Source: Tethya wilhelma (lineage: Eukaryota > Porifera > Demospongiae > Tethyida > Tethyidae). From it: a stretch of DNA of 64,000 nucleotides. Positions 48,859 through 60,942 of this stretch are shown piece after piece (within the stretch, counting starts at the first letter, position 1; each line of letters begins with the position of its first letter). The position numbers and the translations under genes are program-made. The notes beneath the pieces were generated by a model. It did no database searches, had not been told where the DNA came from, and was given only the letters and a program-made list of their open reading frames with translations. The stretch is taken from contig CAXIPT010000007.1 of NCBI GenBank assembly GCA_964030475.1, forward strand, positions 2,663,318 through 2,727,317, given 5' to 3'.

Positions 48859-50224
48859 ACTGAATATAAGACCATAAGACTGTTATCAGCATCACAGCAA
48901 GGGCAATTCCAGCAAATTTATGGTGATACTGTAGCCACTAATCCATATATTCATATACTAGTTATGAATATGCTAATTAGGATACTACTTTACTTCTGCC
49001 ATCAACCGCCACTTGAGCCAAGAATTTTAGAAGCAGATGTTGATTTGTGTAAGTGAGCACTAATTAGAAAAATGATTATTTATTTATTTTTAAAATACTT
49101 ATACTGCTAGTGTAATTATGATTAATTGTATTCTCCAGGTCAGGTGAACCATTCTAGTCTGGTGTGTGCAACGTGACGAAGGAGGAGGGTCTAGCTTGAT
49201 AGACTAGTAGGCTATACCATGTCCAGGGCCATTCTTGAGCTGTCTGTATCAGTGACCAACATTAGTAAGATTTTCACGTTGAAATACTTGTTAAGATATA
49301 TCTCTCACTGAGAAAATAATTTGTCTATGATAATTAGACTTACTGTACCATGGTTCTGAGTTTAGGTGTCAGTGCTGCTCTCATGTGGTCCTAGCTGTAA
49401 CACATATAGGCCGATCAACGAAACACTTAGTAGAGTTTGAATCCCATTATTAATAAGTTTTTATTCCCTGTGCTTATTAAGCCTTTAATTGTTACAACTG
49501 GCAGAAATTTATCAGTTGTTCGCCACACATTGTCTTGTAGTGTGTCAAAAATCTCAGTAATTCTTCATACCCAAAAAGGCCTGTGGATATAATAGAAATT
49601 CTAAGCCTTTCAAGTGTAGTAATCAATGAGTATGTGTTGAAGACTGCTCTTGGCTTCCCTAATGCAAGCTCCCTCATCCTCACTTTCACTGAGCTTAGGT
49701 CGATCCCATCAGAGCTGCCATGCACTGTCATAATTGCAGCAGTGAAAACAAATTCTGGCAAAGTATTTCATGGCTCAGCAAACATCTCAAAACACTCAAT
49801 GATGTGAAAAGTAATGCTATTAGACTACAGAAAAATTGCATTCTGGTATCCAAGATAATGAAGGCACCGATGGTGCATAAGCCTCGGCACACTCAACTAG
49901 CTAGCACAGTTACATGCATACATTCTGTAAAAGAGTGTATCATAACTCAGTATTAAGAACTTAACCACCTAGGCCCATGCAGACATATACTGAGGCCAGA
50001 GTGAGCCTGCTGCGTTGTTCACAATACTATGACGCTTTATACATATGGCCCAGGTTAGCCACATAGCAAACTATGGTAAAGCAGCAAATGTCACAGATGA
50101 TGAACCAGATGAGCTTTGCTAGGGAATGCTCACCTGCTGTCAGATAGTGAAGTCTAAACTATCATAGTATAATTTGAACCACTGATGCATTAGCTTCTAT
50201 GTAAAAATGTATGCATGCCCTATA

Positions 50225-50425
50225 TGCTTACATAGAAAGCAGACCAACTCCTGTCTGTCTTGCCAAACAACACTGACTAACAGCAACAGCAGCTTTGACT
50301 GAATCTCTGATCTGCTTCTATTCAACACGAATTCTAGATAACGCACACCGAATCAGTAGGCATGGTCTCGAAGCTAAGCGCTCAAAGAAGCACAAAAGCC
50401 TCAAATCTCAGCAACTACAGTTCGA
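50225..50425 (+). repeat. Interspersed repeat, copy 1 (copy 2 at 63000-63165)
   Basis: Both copies share ATGCTTACATAGAAAGCAG, CTGTCTGTCTTGCCAA, GAATTCTAGATAAC, GTCTCGAAGC and GCCTCAAATCTCAGCAAC in the same order and strand, with small indels. Family unknown. Confidence 0.7.
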
Positions 50426-51749
50426 GTCCCACCATAGGAGATTAGTGTAAGCTGCCAATTATTGACCACTAAACACCCTAGCTATAGCTAGCTGTCTGTG
50501 TCTATGTGTAGCATATAATTATGGTTCTGTACAAGCATTCAAAATATGAATCGAGTGTTGATGTTTTTCTCAATCTCGTTGCCTAATACCAGGAGCTGAT
50601 AGGTTCCCTACCAACAAAGAGTCTGAGAGTTGGATAGTGACCAGACGGAAAGCTGTAACAACAGAGTAGTGGCCCAAAAATTACGGGACAAAGGTGATAG
50701 ATGCTTAGTGTAGCCATAGCAAAGCAATTTGAGTTATACAAGACACTATTAATTTATGATTTTAATCGCTGGTAAACCCTTTGCTTCTGAGCTGAGGCAG
50801 CATTCTAGATTGAGCGTCCAGCATCCGTCATCCCAGCCTCTTATAGAAGTCTCCTGAGACAGAAAACTGTAGCTATTTCTTTCAACCCTTCTCTCCAGTC
50901 CATCAAATAGCGTTTTAAATAAAAGGGGAAAAAACACGTATATAGGCGGACTAGGAATTACATTATATTATGGAATGTTTCGCCCACACAATTATTTCCT
51001 TGACTCACGTAAGATTAGTGACCTGACTCCCCCTTTCCTTACATGTAGGGTAGGCAGGGAGCCTGGGAATGAGGCTAGTAGTTTCCAACTACATAAGAAC
51101 ACTGTATGCATGACCAATTATTGACCATCGGTAAATGTATTATCAACTTTGGTATATTGTTAGTATATCAAAATTTAATATTGATCAGAACTGGGGAAAA
51201 AATACCTTCATTTATGACTTATTGATTGTAAAGTCACAGCATGCACACATATTATCTTGTAATACTAGAACTAGCAAGAAACATGTGCACTTTAGGGTAG
51301 GGTTCCATCGCACACTTGAAACATCTCTTTCTAGGTGACCTTAGAGCACATGTGTTCAATACTGCTCATGCGCAAAACTTTCCTGCTCGATTCAAACAAT
51401 GGTTGATTATTGGCAAGCCCATGCATAGTGGATTATAGGTACTGGTCATTAATAGGCAGTTAATTTATTGTGCACCCTTTAGTGATAGTGTGTGTCCATC
51501 TAACACATTCCCACCAGTCAACTCAGTTAGTTTTTCTTGGACCAAACTGCCTCAATCTGGCAGTTCTCATAATACATATACCAGCAGTGCATGGACTCGG
51601 CTGCCAGTCCCTCTGCAAGCCCCTCTATAGCCTGGCTCCAGGGGCCCTGTGTGCAGGTGTACAGCTCTTAGTTCCTGCTTAGTGCACAGGCACCAGCTAG
51701 GCGTAACTTGCATTGTGGCAGCCAAAAGCATTTAGTTTTCGTTTTTAGT

Positions 51750-51875
51750 ATGTGTGTCTGTGTGTATGTGTGTGTGTCTGTGTGTGTGTGTGTGTGTGTA
51801 TGTGTGTGTGTATGTATGTATGTGTGCGTGTGTGTGCCTGTGTGTCTGTGTGTGCATAATTATGTGTGTGTGTGT
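51750..51875. repeat. (TG)n microsatellite
   Basis: Imperfect TG/TATG run; responsible for Cys-Val and Thr-His repeat ORFs on the two strands. Confidence 0.95.
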
Positions 51876-52730
51876 CTATACATGTGTGCACATAGTACAT
51901 GTGCCTATACACATATGCATTTATGAGCATCAGAGAAAGTGATAGTTAACAACAACATGAACGTCAATATCAGAGTAGCCTATTTACCACTTTTTTCTTA
52001 TACAATTATTATTGTAGGGTGTAATCAAATGAAGGAAACCACTCAGCAACTTTGAAGACACCTGGCCCAATTTGTATTTCTAGAAAGGTGTTTCAGAGAA
52101 ACACATAATGCATGTCTGTGTCGAGCATGGTGACGGTTTGTTTGGCTGATCTCTCAAAGTGTTGAGGTATAAGTTAATCAAGCTAGGCTCATCAGTACCC
52201 CGTGAGGATGAGGAGTGCTAGTCTTTTGACTACCATGCAGCTAAGGAATGACAGACCTGGCTTTGAGGTGGAAACAACAGATGATTAATTTTTGGCTTCT
52301 ATAGTTTGGTGAAGTTGTATGAATCTTCCTCCTGCTCTGGTGGTGCTCACATTGACAACTACCTTAATTGTAAACTTGGTCGTGTTGGTAAACCAAAGGG
52401 TTCTCATGTATTGAAAAAGAACACTTAATAACTCTCTGATTGGTGTTTATTGTTGTGTGTTTTACTATTATTTCTACCCCTTCTCTTTTGCACCTCTTGG
52501 TGGTGTGCATCTCAAATGATAATTATAGTAACAACACACCAAAGATTCAGACAAGCAATAAAATAGGCTGTTATTTGGCTCCCCCTTTTAGATTAAAAAA
52601 TACGTTGATAATTGTCAATTATTGTTTATCAAATTTAACATTTTAGTTTAATTATTGGTGTTTTTTTGCTCCGTCTACACTGTATGCCTGGCCCTGCCAA
52701 CATTGCGTGTTGTCCTGCAGTTCTATATAC

Positions 52731-53180
52731 TGTCTCTACTGTCTCACTGTCTCGCTGTCCTATTGTCTCATGATCACTGTCTCACTGTCTTACTGTCCTA
52801 CTGTCTTACTGTCCCACTGTCTTACTATCTTACTGTCTCACTGTCCCACTGTCTCACTGTCCTACTGTCTTACTGTCCCACTGTCTTACTATCTTACTGT
52901 CTCACTGTCACACTGTCTCACTGTCCTACTGTCTCACTGTCCTACTGTCCTATTGTCTCATGATCACTGTCTCACTGTCTTACTGTCCTACTGTACTACT
53001 GTCCCACTGTCTCACTGTCCTACTGTCTCACTGTCCTACTGTCTCATTGTCTCATTGTTCTACTGTCCTACTGTCTCACTGTCCCACTGTCTTACTGTCT
53101 CACTGTCCTACTGTCTCACTGTCTCACTGTGTTACTGTCCCACTGTCTTGCTGTCTTACTGTCCTACTGTCTTACTGCTC
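52731..53180. repeat. 8-bp minisatellite, right array (inverse of the left)
   Basis: About 55 units of CTGTCYYA, the inverse of the left array. A larger unit of about 190-230 bases containing ATTGTCTCATGATCACTG recurs (at about 52762 and 52950), showing recent internal duplication. Confidence 0.95.
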
Positions 53181-53222
53181 TTCTGCATGTACATATGACA
53201 TCATAGGGTCTCGCATATAATA

Positions 53223-53970
53223 CTAGACAGATGCAAGCATCTATGGGGCGAGCCTGAGCGCATACAGTTTGTAAGACCACAGCACTGAGATTGGGAAGAC
53301 AGTACATCGATGCTAAGCATAGATAGTAGAAATTAGCTTGAAATTTCCGAGTGAGCGAAACCTAAAAGTAGTTTTCTAATTTGACGATCCGATTATTTCG
53401 ATTTTGACAAGTCAGTGTTTTGTTTTCTTTCGTGACGATCCAATCCTATGGCTAGATCATGCATGCATGGTGCAACTTGAGCAGAGGAGCACTAAGCGAA
53501 GTTTATGTATCGACTCCGACTCTTTCTTGGGCAAGACGAGCGTGCTGTTTCCCTCGGGCGTCACTGCTGTTGACGACTCATTTCGTCTACACCTTGAAGT
53601 CTCTTTTCTTGGTCATCAGGCGTTTCCCTAGCTATGCGTTCTCTGTACAGTTCTCTTCGCCGTGCAAGGCGAGTCTCCTTTCTTTGTCATCAGGCGTTTC
53701 TCTAGCTTTACGCTCTCTGTAGAGTTCTCTTCGCCGTGCAAGGCGTTTTTGTTTTTTCTCTTCATTATTATCCATGATCGAATCTCTGCACGTCAAATTT
53801 CTGGACACTGAGAAAACATGTGCTAATGCTATTGCGCAATCGATTTCAATATTGCAACACCACGTGCACGTTCGAATAATTTGAATATACGGAAACTGTC
53901 CACGGTGTACAAACCAACAGAAATTTTACCAATTGCAACGACTATGTGGGGCTCGCTCAGGCTCGCCCCA
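53223..53970 (-). mobile_element. ~730-bp insertion with 17-bp inverted repeats and decayed Arg-rich ORF
   Basis: TGGGGCGAGCCTGAGCG at 53244-53260 is the exact inverse of 53954-53970. The left arm of the larger inverted repeat lacks this insert, which marks it as a later insertion. On the minus strand an ATG at 53775 opens MDNNEEKKQKRLARRRELYR, followed by a second copy of the RLARRRELYRER unit that is out of frame. Such RxRR repeats resemble N-terminal parts of transposon or helicase-like proteins. A similar terminus lies at about 2050 (ATGGGGTGAGCCTGAGC). Confidence 0.6.
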
Positions 53971-54445
53971 ATAATGCGCGTATATAATATATATATGTAT
54001 GACGTCATTTGGGTCCTCTGCTATATGTGCACACAGCCCAAATTTTGCAGATTCAGCACATCTGATTTGTCCTTTGACCTTTCAACACAACGTCCCTTAC
54101 CATTTGATGATTACACATAGAAACCAAACCAGAGGGTCNGAACATGTTGTCATGGCAACAAAATCCCTCATGCACCAAATAGCAGTGTGCATGCTATTTA
54201 GGATGAGGTCAAAAGTCACATTCTCCTTTATCCAGTATCAACGCATCATAATTTTGGTGAGGTCTCCTGGGGATCAGAAAGCCTGACTGCAACAATAGTG
54301 CTAAGTGGTAAAGGGTCGTTATTACTGACAGGTCCTTTTTAGATGGTAAAGGGTCGTCATTTACATTTTTAACCACCATTGCAGTGTACATGCACAATGC
54401 ATGTTAAGTACGTAAGCGAGCTCAGGCACCACTGTATGAACTTAC

Positions 54446-55475
54446 CTATCTGCTTCATCCAAAATGATAATCTTGTGTCGACCTTTTGGTAGAGTCACCT
54501 TCTGGTTAGCGAACATCTTGATCTGATTCCTGACAACATCGATTCCTCTCTCGTTGGATGCGTTGAGCTCAAGGACAGCATCCTTGAACGAAGCTCCCAG
54601 GAGAGCTCTTGCCAGACACAAGATACTAGTGGTCTTCCCTGTGCCAGGAGGACCCTGAGAGGGATGGGTGGGTGAGTGGGTGGGTACATATAGTCATGAG
54701 TCACTCATTGGAATAGTAGGGTAACTTGCATGATTTTGAACACACTGATGCATTTGAAATTTCGATATGGTATACTGTATTCAAGGTCTCTCCTTGGAAA
54801 AGCTATGTACAAGCAGGCTTAAGCTTTATACACTCTCTTAAGATTAATTTTGGCAAGGAAAGCATAATTCTGGGTAACTTATCCTGACATCATAACTTAC
54901 AGCGATGATGACATTAGGGACATTGCCTTCTCTCGAGAACACCTAAACCAAGCAGAGTATGGTTACCACAACTCGTTGTCTGGAACTATACAAGATACAG
55001 AAACTTACTTCTAATCTGCTAATGGTTTCTTCATTTCCAACCACTTCACTCAACTTAGTAGGACGGTACTTTTCTATCCTGTGAAACAAAGGCAAAATAG
55101 AAAACAAAAGGCTGAGTTCATATAGACAATAGTCTGGTAGCCAGATATTTCCTGAGATAACTGACCTAACATAGTTGGGGGTCACTGAGACCACCTTTTA
55201 ATAGTAGCCCATTTATTAGCTACATCCCTGGGCCACCAAGTTGAGAGTAAAATCTAGCTAGACCAAGCTTGGTTTATCCCCCTATTATTTTCTTCGCTAT
55301 TTGTGAGTGCATGGGAATCATACCACGGTAGCTCATGCTTAGTCTTCTTCTCTGTCTTTGAACTCTTTGTCTTTGATGTTACTGTAGTTTCTGTTCCTGT
55401 GTCCATGCCTTCAGGATGATCAGGAGCTGTTGTAGCCTCCTGGCAGTCCTGGTTCATTGGCTCCAAATCCGCCAT
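54446..55475 (-). CDS. RFC2: RFC2, N-terminal exons (partial)
   Basis: Exons 55475-55324 (MADLEPMNQ...HELPW), 55078-55009 ([20 protein letters not shown]), 54942-54901 ([14 protein letters not shown]) and 54654-54446. The last carries Walker [41 protein letters not shown] and Walker B IILDEAD. They match the start of animal RFC2, an AAA+ subunit of the clamp loader that opens PCNA onto primed DNA. An upstream in-frame ATG at 55514 exists; the ATG at 55475 fits the family better. The frame then leaves through a normal donor (AG|GTAAGT), but the next exons are missing; the C-terminal exons reappear at 48364. Confidence 0.92.
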
Positions 55476-55654
55476 GTTGCCACCGACTTCGCGGGTAAAA
55501 TCTAATTTGAGCATGCGCAGTAGGTCGACCCCTACCAGCTACCAGACTAGGTCTTTGAAGTCAAGTTTTAAATATCCATCTTGCTTAACTTAATAATAAG
55601 CTTCCGGAGACTGGTATCCCACTCCAAGGCATCTGCATAAGAGGGTTGTCTGTA

Positions 55655-55764
55655 GAAGCTGAACTCTATTGATTGCTGGCAGCTATCTAAGTCTTCCCTT
55701 CAAACTAACTGAAGCTGAACTCTATTGATTGCTGGCAGCTATCTAAGTCTTCCCTTCAAACTAA
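55655..55764. repeat. 56-bp tandem duplication
   Basis: GAAGCTGAACTCTATTGATT starts at 55655 and again at 55711, and the two units are identical for about 50 bases. Confidence 0.9.
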
Positions 55765-55941
55765 TTAAAGAGAGATACTGAGCCATGAAGGTCAGCTGGC
55801 TGTACTACTATAATCAGTGTCTATTGTGACAGACTTTGTTACAATGTCATGTAGCTAACATTAGGCATGCCTACTCTGTGATGATGATTTTGATTGCTGT
55901 ATATGTTGAATAATGAGAACTATAAGCTTACTAGAGCTATA

Positions 55942-56387
55942 AGTCTTTCCACGTTGACCTCACTATTTGTTTTTTGCGAATAGATCGCGAGCGTTTTGTC
56001 CGCCGCACTTCATACTTGCTGTGAGGGCTCATACTGCAGCTCCAGATAGTTTGGCGTTTGTTGGATAAAAATCGCGCATACAGTTTCAGAGTACAGAGTG
56101 TATGGGCATACTTCGCATATTTTTGACCACAAAACTTTTGCACTTTGACCTTGCTCAAACACGCGCTCCTCGTCATGCTAAAGTTTTGTTACTTTAGTTA
56201 CCTGCTGCATGTATAGCTGCTAGAAGTTGCTTGCTTTGTACATCCTAGAGCCTTCTCACAGCTTTTCACAACGCGTAAGTCATAATATAACAGTAGGTCA
56301 CGGCCAAAAAAATGTAGTTAACATGAACCGGATGTGGTTACCTTAGTAAGGATTCTTCTGCAGTAGCGAGGTCAACGTGGAAAGACT
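55942..56387. mobile_element. 446-bp element with 20-bp terminal inverted repeats
   Basis: AGTCTTTCCACGTTGACCTC at 55942-55961 is the exact inverse of 56368-56387. No ORF of known family inside. The right flank reads AATAAA, so a short AT-rich target duplication is possible but not clear. Confidence 0.65.
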
Positions 56388-56631
56388 AATAAATCACAAG
56401 ATAACTCCATGACCGATTTGCATGATGCAGTTTGTACCACCATCCAGCAGCTTATCGAGCCTCATGAGGCTGCATGGCCCAATGCTAACTAATCCATGGC
56501 TAGACTTTTTTGCAAGTTTACAGCACACTAGTTCTGCGACTTGGACATAGCGGACGCCATTAGCTAGCCTACCATGCGCCATTTCCTGTCTCTATGACGT
56601 CAATAATTTGCAAGAGCACTTTAAAAAAGGC

Positions 56632-57394
56632 CATAGATAATATAGACTACGTAACCGGGATTGGTGACTTCTCACGTGAGCAATACACTAATATAATACA
56701 AACTCTGCGTGTCGCCGTTTCTTGTTCGCGCGCCCAAGTACAGCTGTCATTTTTTCACAAAACACTGAGCTGTCTTGGAAGTTAGCATTTTCTGAAGTAG
56801 ATTTTCTAGAGATGATTGTTCATATGGCAGTTATTTCCTGCCTATTCAAGTATTTCAATTCTGTAACTAGCTGTTTATGTGGCTAAAAGTCAGTCAAGTT
56901 GAATATTTCTCGAGTATGAGTCCAAAAAAGTACGCTACTTCAGCGGGTGAGTTTGTCATAATTTATCATGTATAATTTTTAGTACTGACTATTTTTTTCA
57001 AACTTCTAGGCTCTAATCAACTGTAGGAGCCTTTGGAGTATCCATTATGTTGCCTTCTATCCAAGTGTTTTGCTTCTGCTGAACAGGACAGTCTAAAACA
57101 GCTGTGCCGTTTAGATATTTTGTTTAATTTTTGTACTAAATGGTTCATTTATCATTGTATATGTCAATAGATTGTAATAAAATGACTTCCAATACTTGCT
57201 TCTGCTCTATATCTATTTATTTTATGCCTGAACTTTCGTGCAGTCATAGTGTATTTGCGTTCTTGGCTCTTTTTGTGTGGGCTATACTAGCCGCCAGCTG
57301 CATCTTTCACTCAACAAAACCACGACACACTTTGTCCAACGACAAAGTACAGGACAATACTGCTCACGTGAGAAGTCAGTCTATATTATCTATG
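56632..57394. mobile_element. ~760-bp inverted-repeat element
   Basis: CATAGATAATATAGACT plus GACTTCTCACGTGAGCA (56632-56682, split by 17 bases) is inverted at 57361-57394. The spacer has no recognised coding content. Confidence 0.5.
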
Positions 57395-59639
57395 AAATCG
57401 AAAAAGGCTATTTTAAAAGTCAAGTGACGAAGAGTAAGAAGTGAGTTTCCTTGTGTTGTCCAGCCTCTGGTAGCCTAAGTAGGCTAAAGTCAAGTATTGA
57501 CAACTTCGTATCAACTTTGCGGCCATAGAAAATAGAGAATAACCCAAGTGTTTTCAATCCCGTCCATCCCGTTCCCACTCTTGTACATACAGCAGCAGCT
57601 GGGCACACTTGCGCGGTTCATGGTCATAGTCCAACTAGTAAGTTCCAAATACCCCTTTATTTTTGTGTTGTCTCCCCCGTATTTGTAGGTACTGTACGTA
57701 TTTATGTTGCTCTGTATTTCTGTTTTGTTTTAGGGTGAAGGGTTTTTTTGTTTTTTTTTCTGCTGGATTTTTCTCTGTTTTTTTAGATTGATTGCGACTG
57801 TTGTTTGTGGCCACTCTTTGCCTGAAGTGCCTACACCATCTTGAGTGGCAGCTGGGCACCCTTGGGCACACTTGTGCAGTTCCTCGTCTCGCTTTCTTAG
57901 TGCCTTTCCTCGCCAAAGTGTAAGTTCCAACTATCCCCCTTGACTATACTTGACTATGTAATTTGTTATTTTTGTGTTGTCTCCTCTCTGTACGTAATTA
58001 ATTTGGTCACCCACAGGGGGTGTATACCTTTTTCTGGAGTAGCCAAGAGTGTAAAATTAACAAAGTGTCTCGAGACACGGTAGTCCGTATACTTTCCTAT
58101 TGATTTTGTATTGCCTGTTTATAGTATCCGGATTTACCGGCACTCTAGCGTGCAGGCGTAGAGTCACGGTTCCATTGACTACAGTATATTTAGCTTAGTA
58201 TACGGANAGAACAAAAATGGCACTATGGTGGCTTCCCACTGGCGCTCTCTACGAGTGCTAAGGAAAGTTTTTGTGAGTTTTGGGCCTTGCATGCAGTTGG
58301 TAATATGTCAGTGAGAGCCTCTCAGCAACTTTGAAGGTTATTTTCTGCTTAACTAGATTTTTATAGTGACCAACATTTTGTATTGTGTCTATGGGACGGT
58401 GGGCCCATTCCTACTGTACGTACTACCGTACGTATGATATAATCTACATAATAATTAGCTAAACAAAATCAAGTCGTCAAACTTAAAATTGGTTAGAGGC
58501 TCTCACTGATAGATTACCAATTACATGAAGGATTTCTATTCCATTTTTGTTACTTGAAAAGGATATTTCCAGAAAACCAGAATGCATTGAGCCAACTTTG
58601 ACAGCACAAACTAAGTTCTTTTCATGGGTACTACGTTCCTTGATACTTGTTTTCATCCCAATGCAAATTATATAGCTAGCCGAGTTAATGTAGCTAGCCA
58701 TATTGTGGCATTTAATCCCCATTCCTACACTGAGTCTGCTTATAATTTTTTTATACTTGTTCAGCTATACTAAAGCAGCTAGCTATATAATGTGCATTTG
58801 CAGTGCTTTAACAAGTACCTTGAAAGTTGGCCGGAACAAGGCATGGACTTAATTTTGACTATAATAGATACTTTATTTTTCTGTGCTCAACCCTTGGTCG
58901 GTAATCTACTTTTCAGTCTAAGATTATCAAGTGACTCAGAGAATAGTGCTAGCGGGAGGTGTGCATGTATCTCAGCTGACGGTCAATTAAAGTCCAATTC
59001 CGCCAATATTTTGGCTGCTGTTTGTGTATGTACTACACGCACACAAATTGTCAAAAATTTTTTGATTGTCAATATTTCCAAATATCCGGTTATACGTTAA
59101 TATGCAGTGAAATGAAGTCTAGCAGCCAGGACTAATATTATTGCACAAAACTAACATTAAGTAGTACAAACAAAGGATATAAAAGATGATGTCATGATCA
59201 CAATACATAACATATATATATACAACAAACAATAACTGTGGGTGGTTCAAGTATAAATTGAACCTTATGCCCCCTTACCATATTTCAGACATTTAGAGAT
59301 TAAAGTTCAAAGTTCATTAATGATGTAATTGTGAAAAATTGAACTCTACTCTGCTTCAGCTTGGTGTAAAATTTTGTCACAGGACTGCTACTTAAACAAA
59401 ACCACAAAAATATAATTTTTGATGGGAGGGGCAACACAACTATATACAGTGTCTTTCTCACTCTGGAGGGTTCCTTGTACGTGATGGAACATTATCAGAT
59501 GATGCAGGTACCATAGGTATCGATGACTCAACAGTTCAAGAGCGAATCTGGTCTGAAAATGGCACCCGGAATGCCACCACTACTCATGCAATGTGATACG
59601 AAAAGATACAGGACCAGTTTGGCTGGTACTCCTGGTAAC

Positions 59640-60410
59640 CATTTCTCACCTTAACCATGTTACGAACATTACTGATACCATACACACGCTAGCCCTTCCT
59701 CCTCGAACTGTGAGTAGTTTCGTTCAGAATTGGATAATGTTCTTGAGGTGTAGACAATCGGTTGCTCATCTCCATTTGGCATCTTATGATATGGCTGAGT
59801 TATCACATGCCAACGAGAGCGGCAGATCTAAACTAGGATCGAAATGAGCAAGAAACTTGTCCAAAGTGAGCAGTTTTTTCGATTCCTCTAATGCTTTTTG
59901 CTGATTCCGACCTCATTCCCAGAGGCTGCTCTTCTGAAGGAGCTTGTAGAGTATACAGTTGAGAGATTCAGCATAAACTTGCTATAGTAAGTGATCAATC
60001 CCCAAATTTTACGATTTTAGTTCCTAAACATAATAGGAGCAAAAGATTCAACTTTGTAAAATTCTTGCTTCCTTGCAGTTTAGTAAAAGATCCTTAACTC
60101 GGAATTGGATAATCGTCCAATTTAGCAACTGGATTCACTGTTAACCAGAAATCGCCACATATACGGAGACTCTGTCTGTCAGCTTTGAATACTGGTACAA
60201 TCGGGGCAGCTCATTCGGCTGTCTCTATACTAGTTCCAAAGTATCTTCTTCAACCAATCAGTCTAACTTGTCTTCAATCTTGGAGGCCAAAGCATACAGT
60301 ATTGCTCTGGGATGGAAGTACTTGGGTGTGGCTGAAGGGTCTACGTATATGTGCAACTTGACACAGGTTTGATCTCCTTTCTTGAAGATGGGTCTGACAT
60401 TATGAATTTC
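59640..60410 (-). pseudogene. Decayed Ty3/Gypsy retrotransposon pol (reverse transcriptase and RNase H)
   Basis: Read on the minus strand, 60400-60010 recalls the start of Gypsy reverse transcriptase (DPSATPKYFHPRAILYALA, then a PxIVPVFKAD-like block and LTVNPVAKLDDYPIP), with several stop codons. Bases 59900-59690 recall the RT/RNase H connection (KKLLTLDKFLAHFDPS, then MPNGDEQPIVYTSRTLSNSE and YSQFEEEGLACVYG), with a frameshift. The catalytic YxDD segment between them is not visible, so there is also a deletion. No LTRs were found. A dead relic. Confidence 0.75.
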
Positions 60411-60520
60411 CACTCATTTAATTTGGTATGGTGCAGGAGCAAATCGATTCCTGAAATATAGAGATGTAATAGGTGTAACTATAACTCTTACATAAAATTT
60501 CAAAAATTGAACAAAGGTAA

Positions 60521-60912
60521 TTACCGTATAGTGGGAAAATTTTGCCAATTTCGCTGTTTGGCAGGTATTCAGAAAAAATTTCCCCCATGAAATTTGTAAG
60601 GTATGAGGTCATTACATAATGTTGAGACGCAATCCATAAAAAAATTTCCCCCCAAATTTCTATTCAAGACGAAAACGCAAACATTTTCCCCACGAAAAAT
60701 TCCCACCATATGGTACTGTATAGGTTAAAATTTTCGTGAATTTTGTGATTTGACCGTATATCATGAAAATTTTCTCCACAAAAATTTAGAAAACCATATA
60801 TCAGCAAAATAATTTTAGAGATTGTGATTCATGAAAATTAGCTCAAAACGGCAAAGACAGACTTTTCACGAACTTTTTGAACCACGAAAATTTTGGAACT
60901 ATATACGGTATT
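60521..60912. mobile_element. ~390-bp element with TACCGTATA-type inverted ends
   Basis: TTACCGTATAGTGGGAAAAT at 60521 and GAAAATTTTGGAACTATATACGGTA at the right end (to 60911) are imperfect inverted repeats. The inside repeats GAAAATTTTCNTG and CCGTATATC motifs. Similar ends occur near 48240 and 29135. Confidence 0.5.
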
Positions 60913-60942
60913 ACGTGAATTCTGACATTGGTGTTAATCAGT

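Larger units (their letters stand above)
49000..52730. other. Interior of the inverted-repeat contig
   Basis: No known gene. It contains an interspersed repeat at 50225-50425 (second copy at 63000-63165), a B-box-like GTTCGAGTCCC at about 50430 that may mark a SINE, a TAGCCTCGT-family arm at about 51070, and a (TG)n tract at 51750-51875. Confidence 0.45.
48366..54138. mobile_element. Contig with long inverted repeat and 8-bp satellite arms (foldback-like)
   Basis: Bounded by N at 48365 and 54139. The left arm (48374-48860: about 110 unique bases, then an array of GTRRGACA units) is repeated inverted on the right (array 52731-53180, then the same unique bases at 53181-53221 and 53971-54035, split by an insertion). 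The spacer of about 3.9 kb (48861-52730) shows no recognisable gene except a weak 89-residue minus ORF at 49492-49761. Long inverted termini made of short tandem units are the hallmark of foldback elements. It sits where the middle exons of RFC2 should be, so contig misplacement is a rival explanation. Confidence 0.5.
55515..59599. other. Repeat-rich intergenic region, no gene recognised
   Basis: Holds a 56-bp tandem duplication (55655-55764), two inverted-repeat elements (55942-56387; 56632-57394), related segments at 57595-57690 and 57850-58000 (shared CAGCTGGGCAC, GTTCCAA and TTTTTGTGTTGTCTCC), and an N at 58207. A 95-residue ORF at 57140-57427 with one hydrophobic helix overlaps an inverted-repeat arm and is not accepted as a gene. 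Confidence 0.45.

Noticed and set aside
48444..48875. Minus-strand ORFs of 101-143 residues rich in Leu/Ser/Cys/Pro/Thr
   Set aside because: They are translations of the 8-bp satellite; all three frames are open because the unit contains no stop.
52655..53220. Plus-strand ORFs of 86-163 residues
   Set aside because: Same satellite, inverted array.
57140..57427. 95-residue ORF with one hydrophobic helix
   Set aside because: Overlaps the arm of an inverted-repeat element and lacks any other support.
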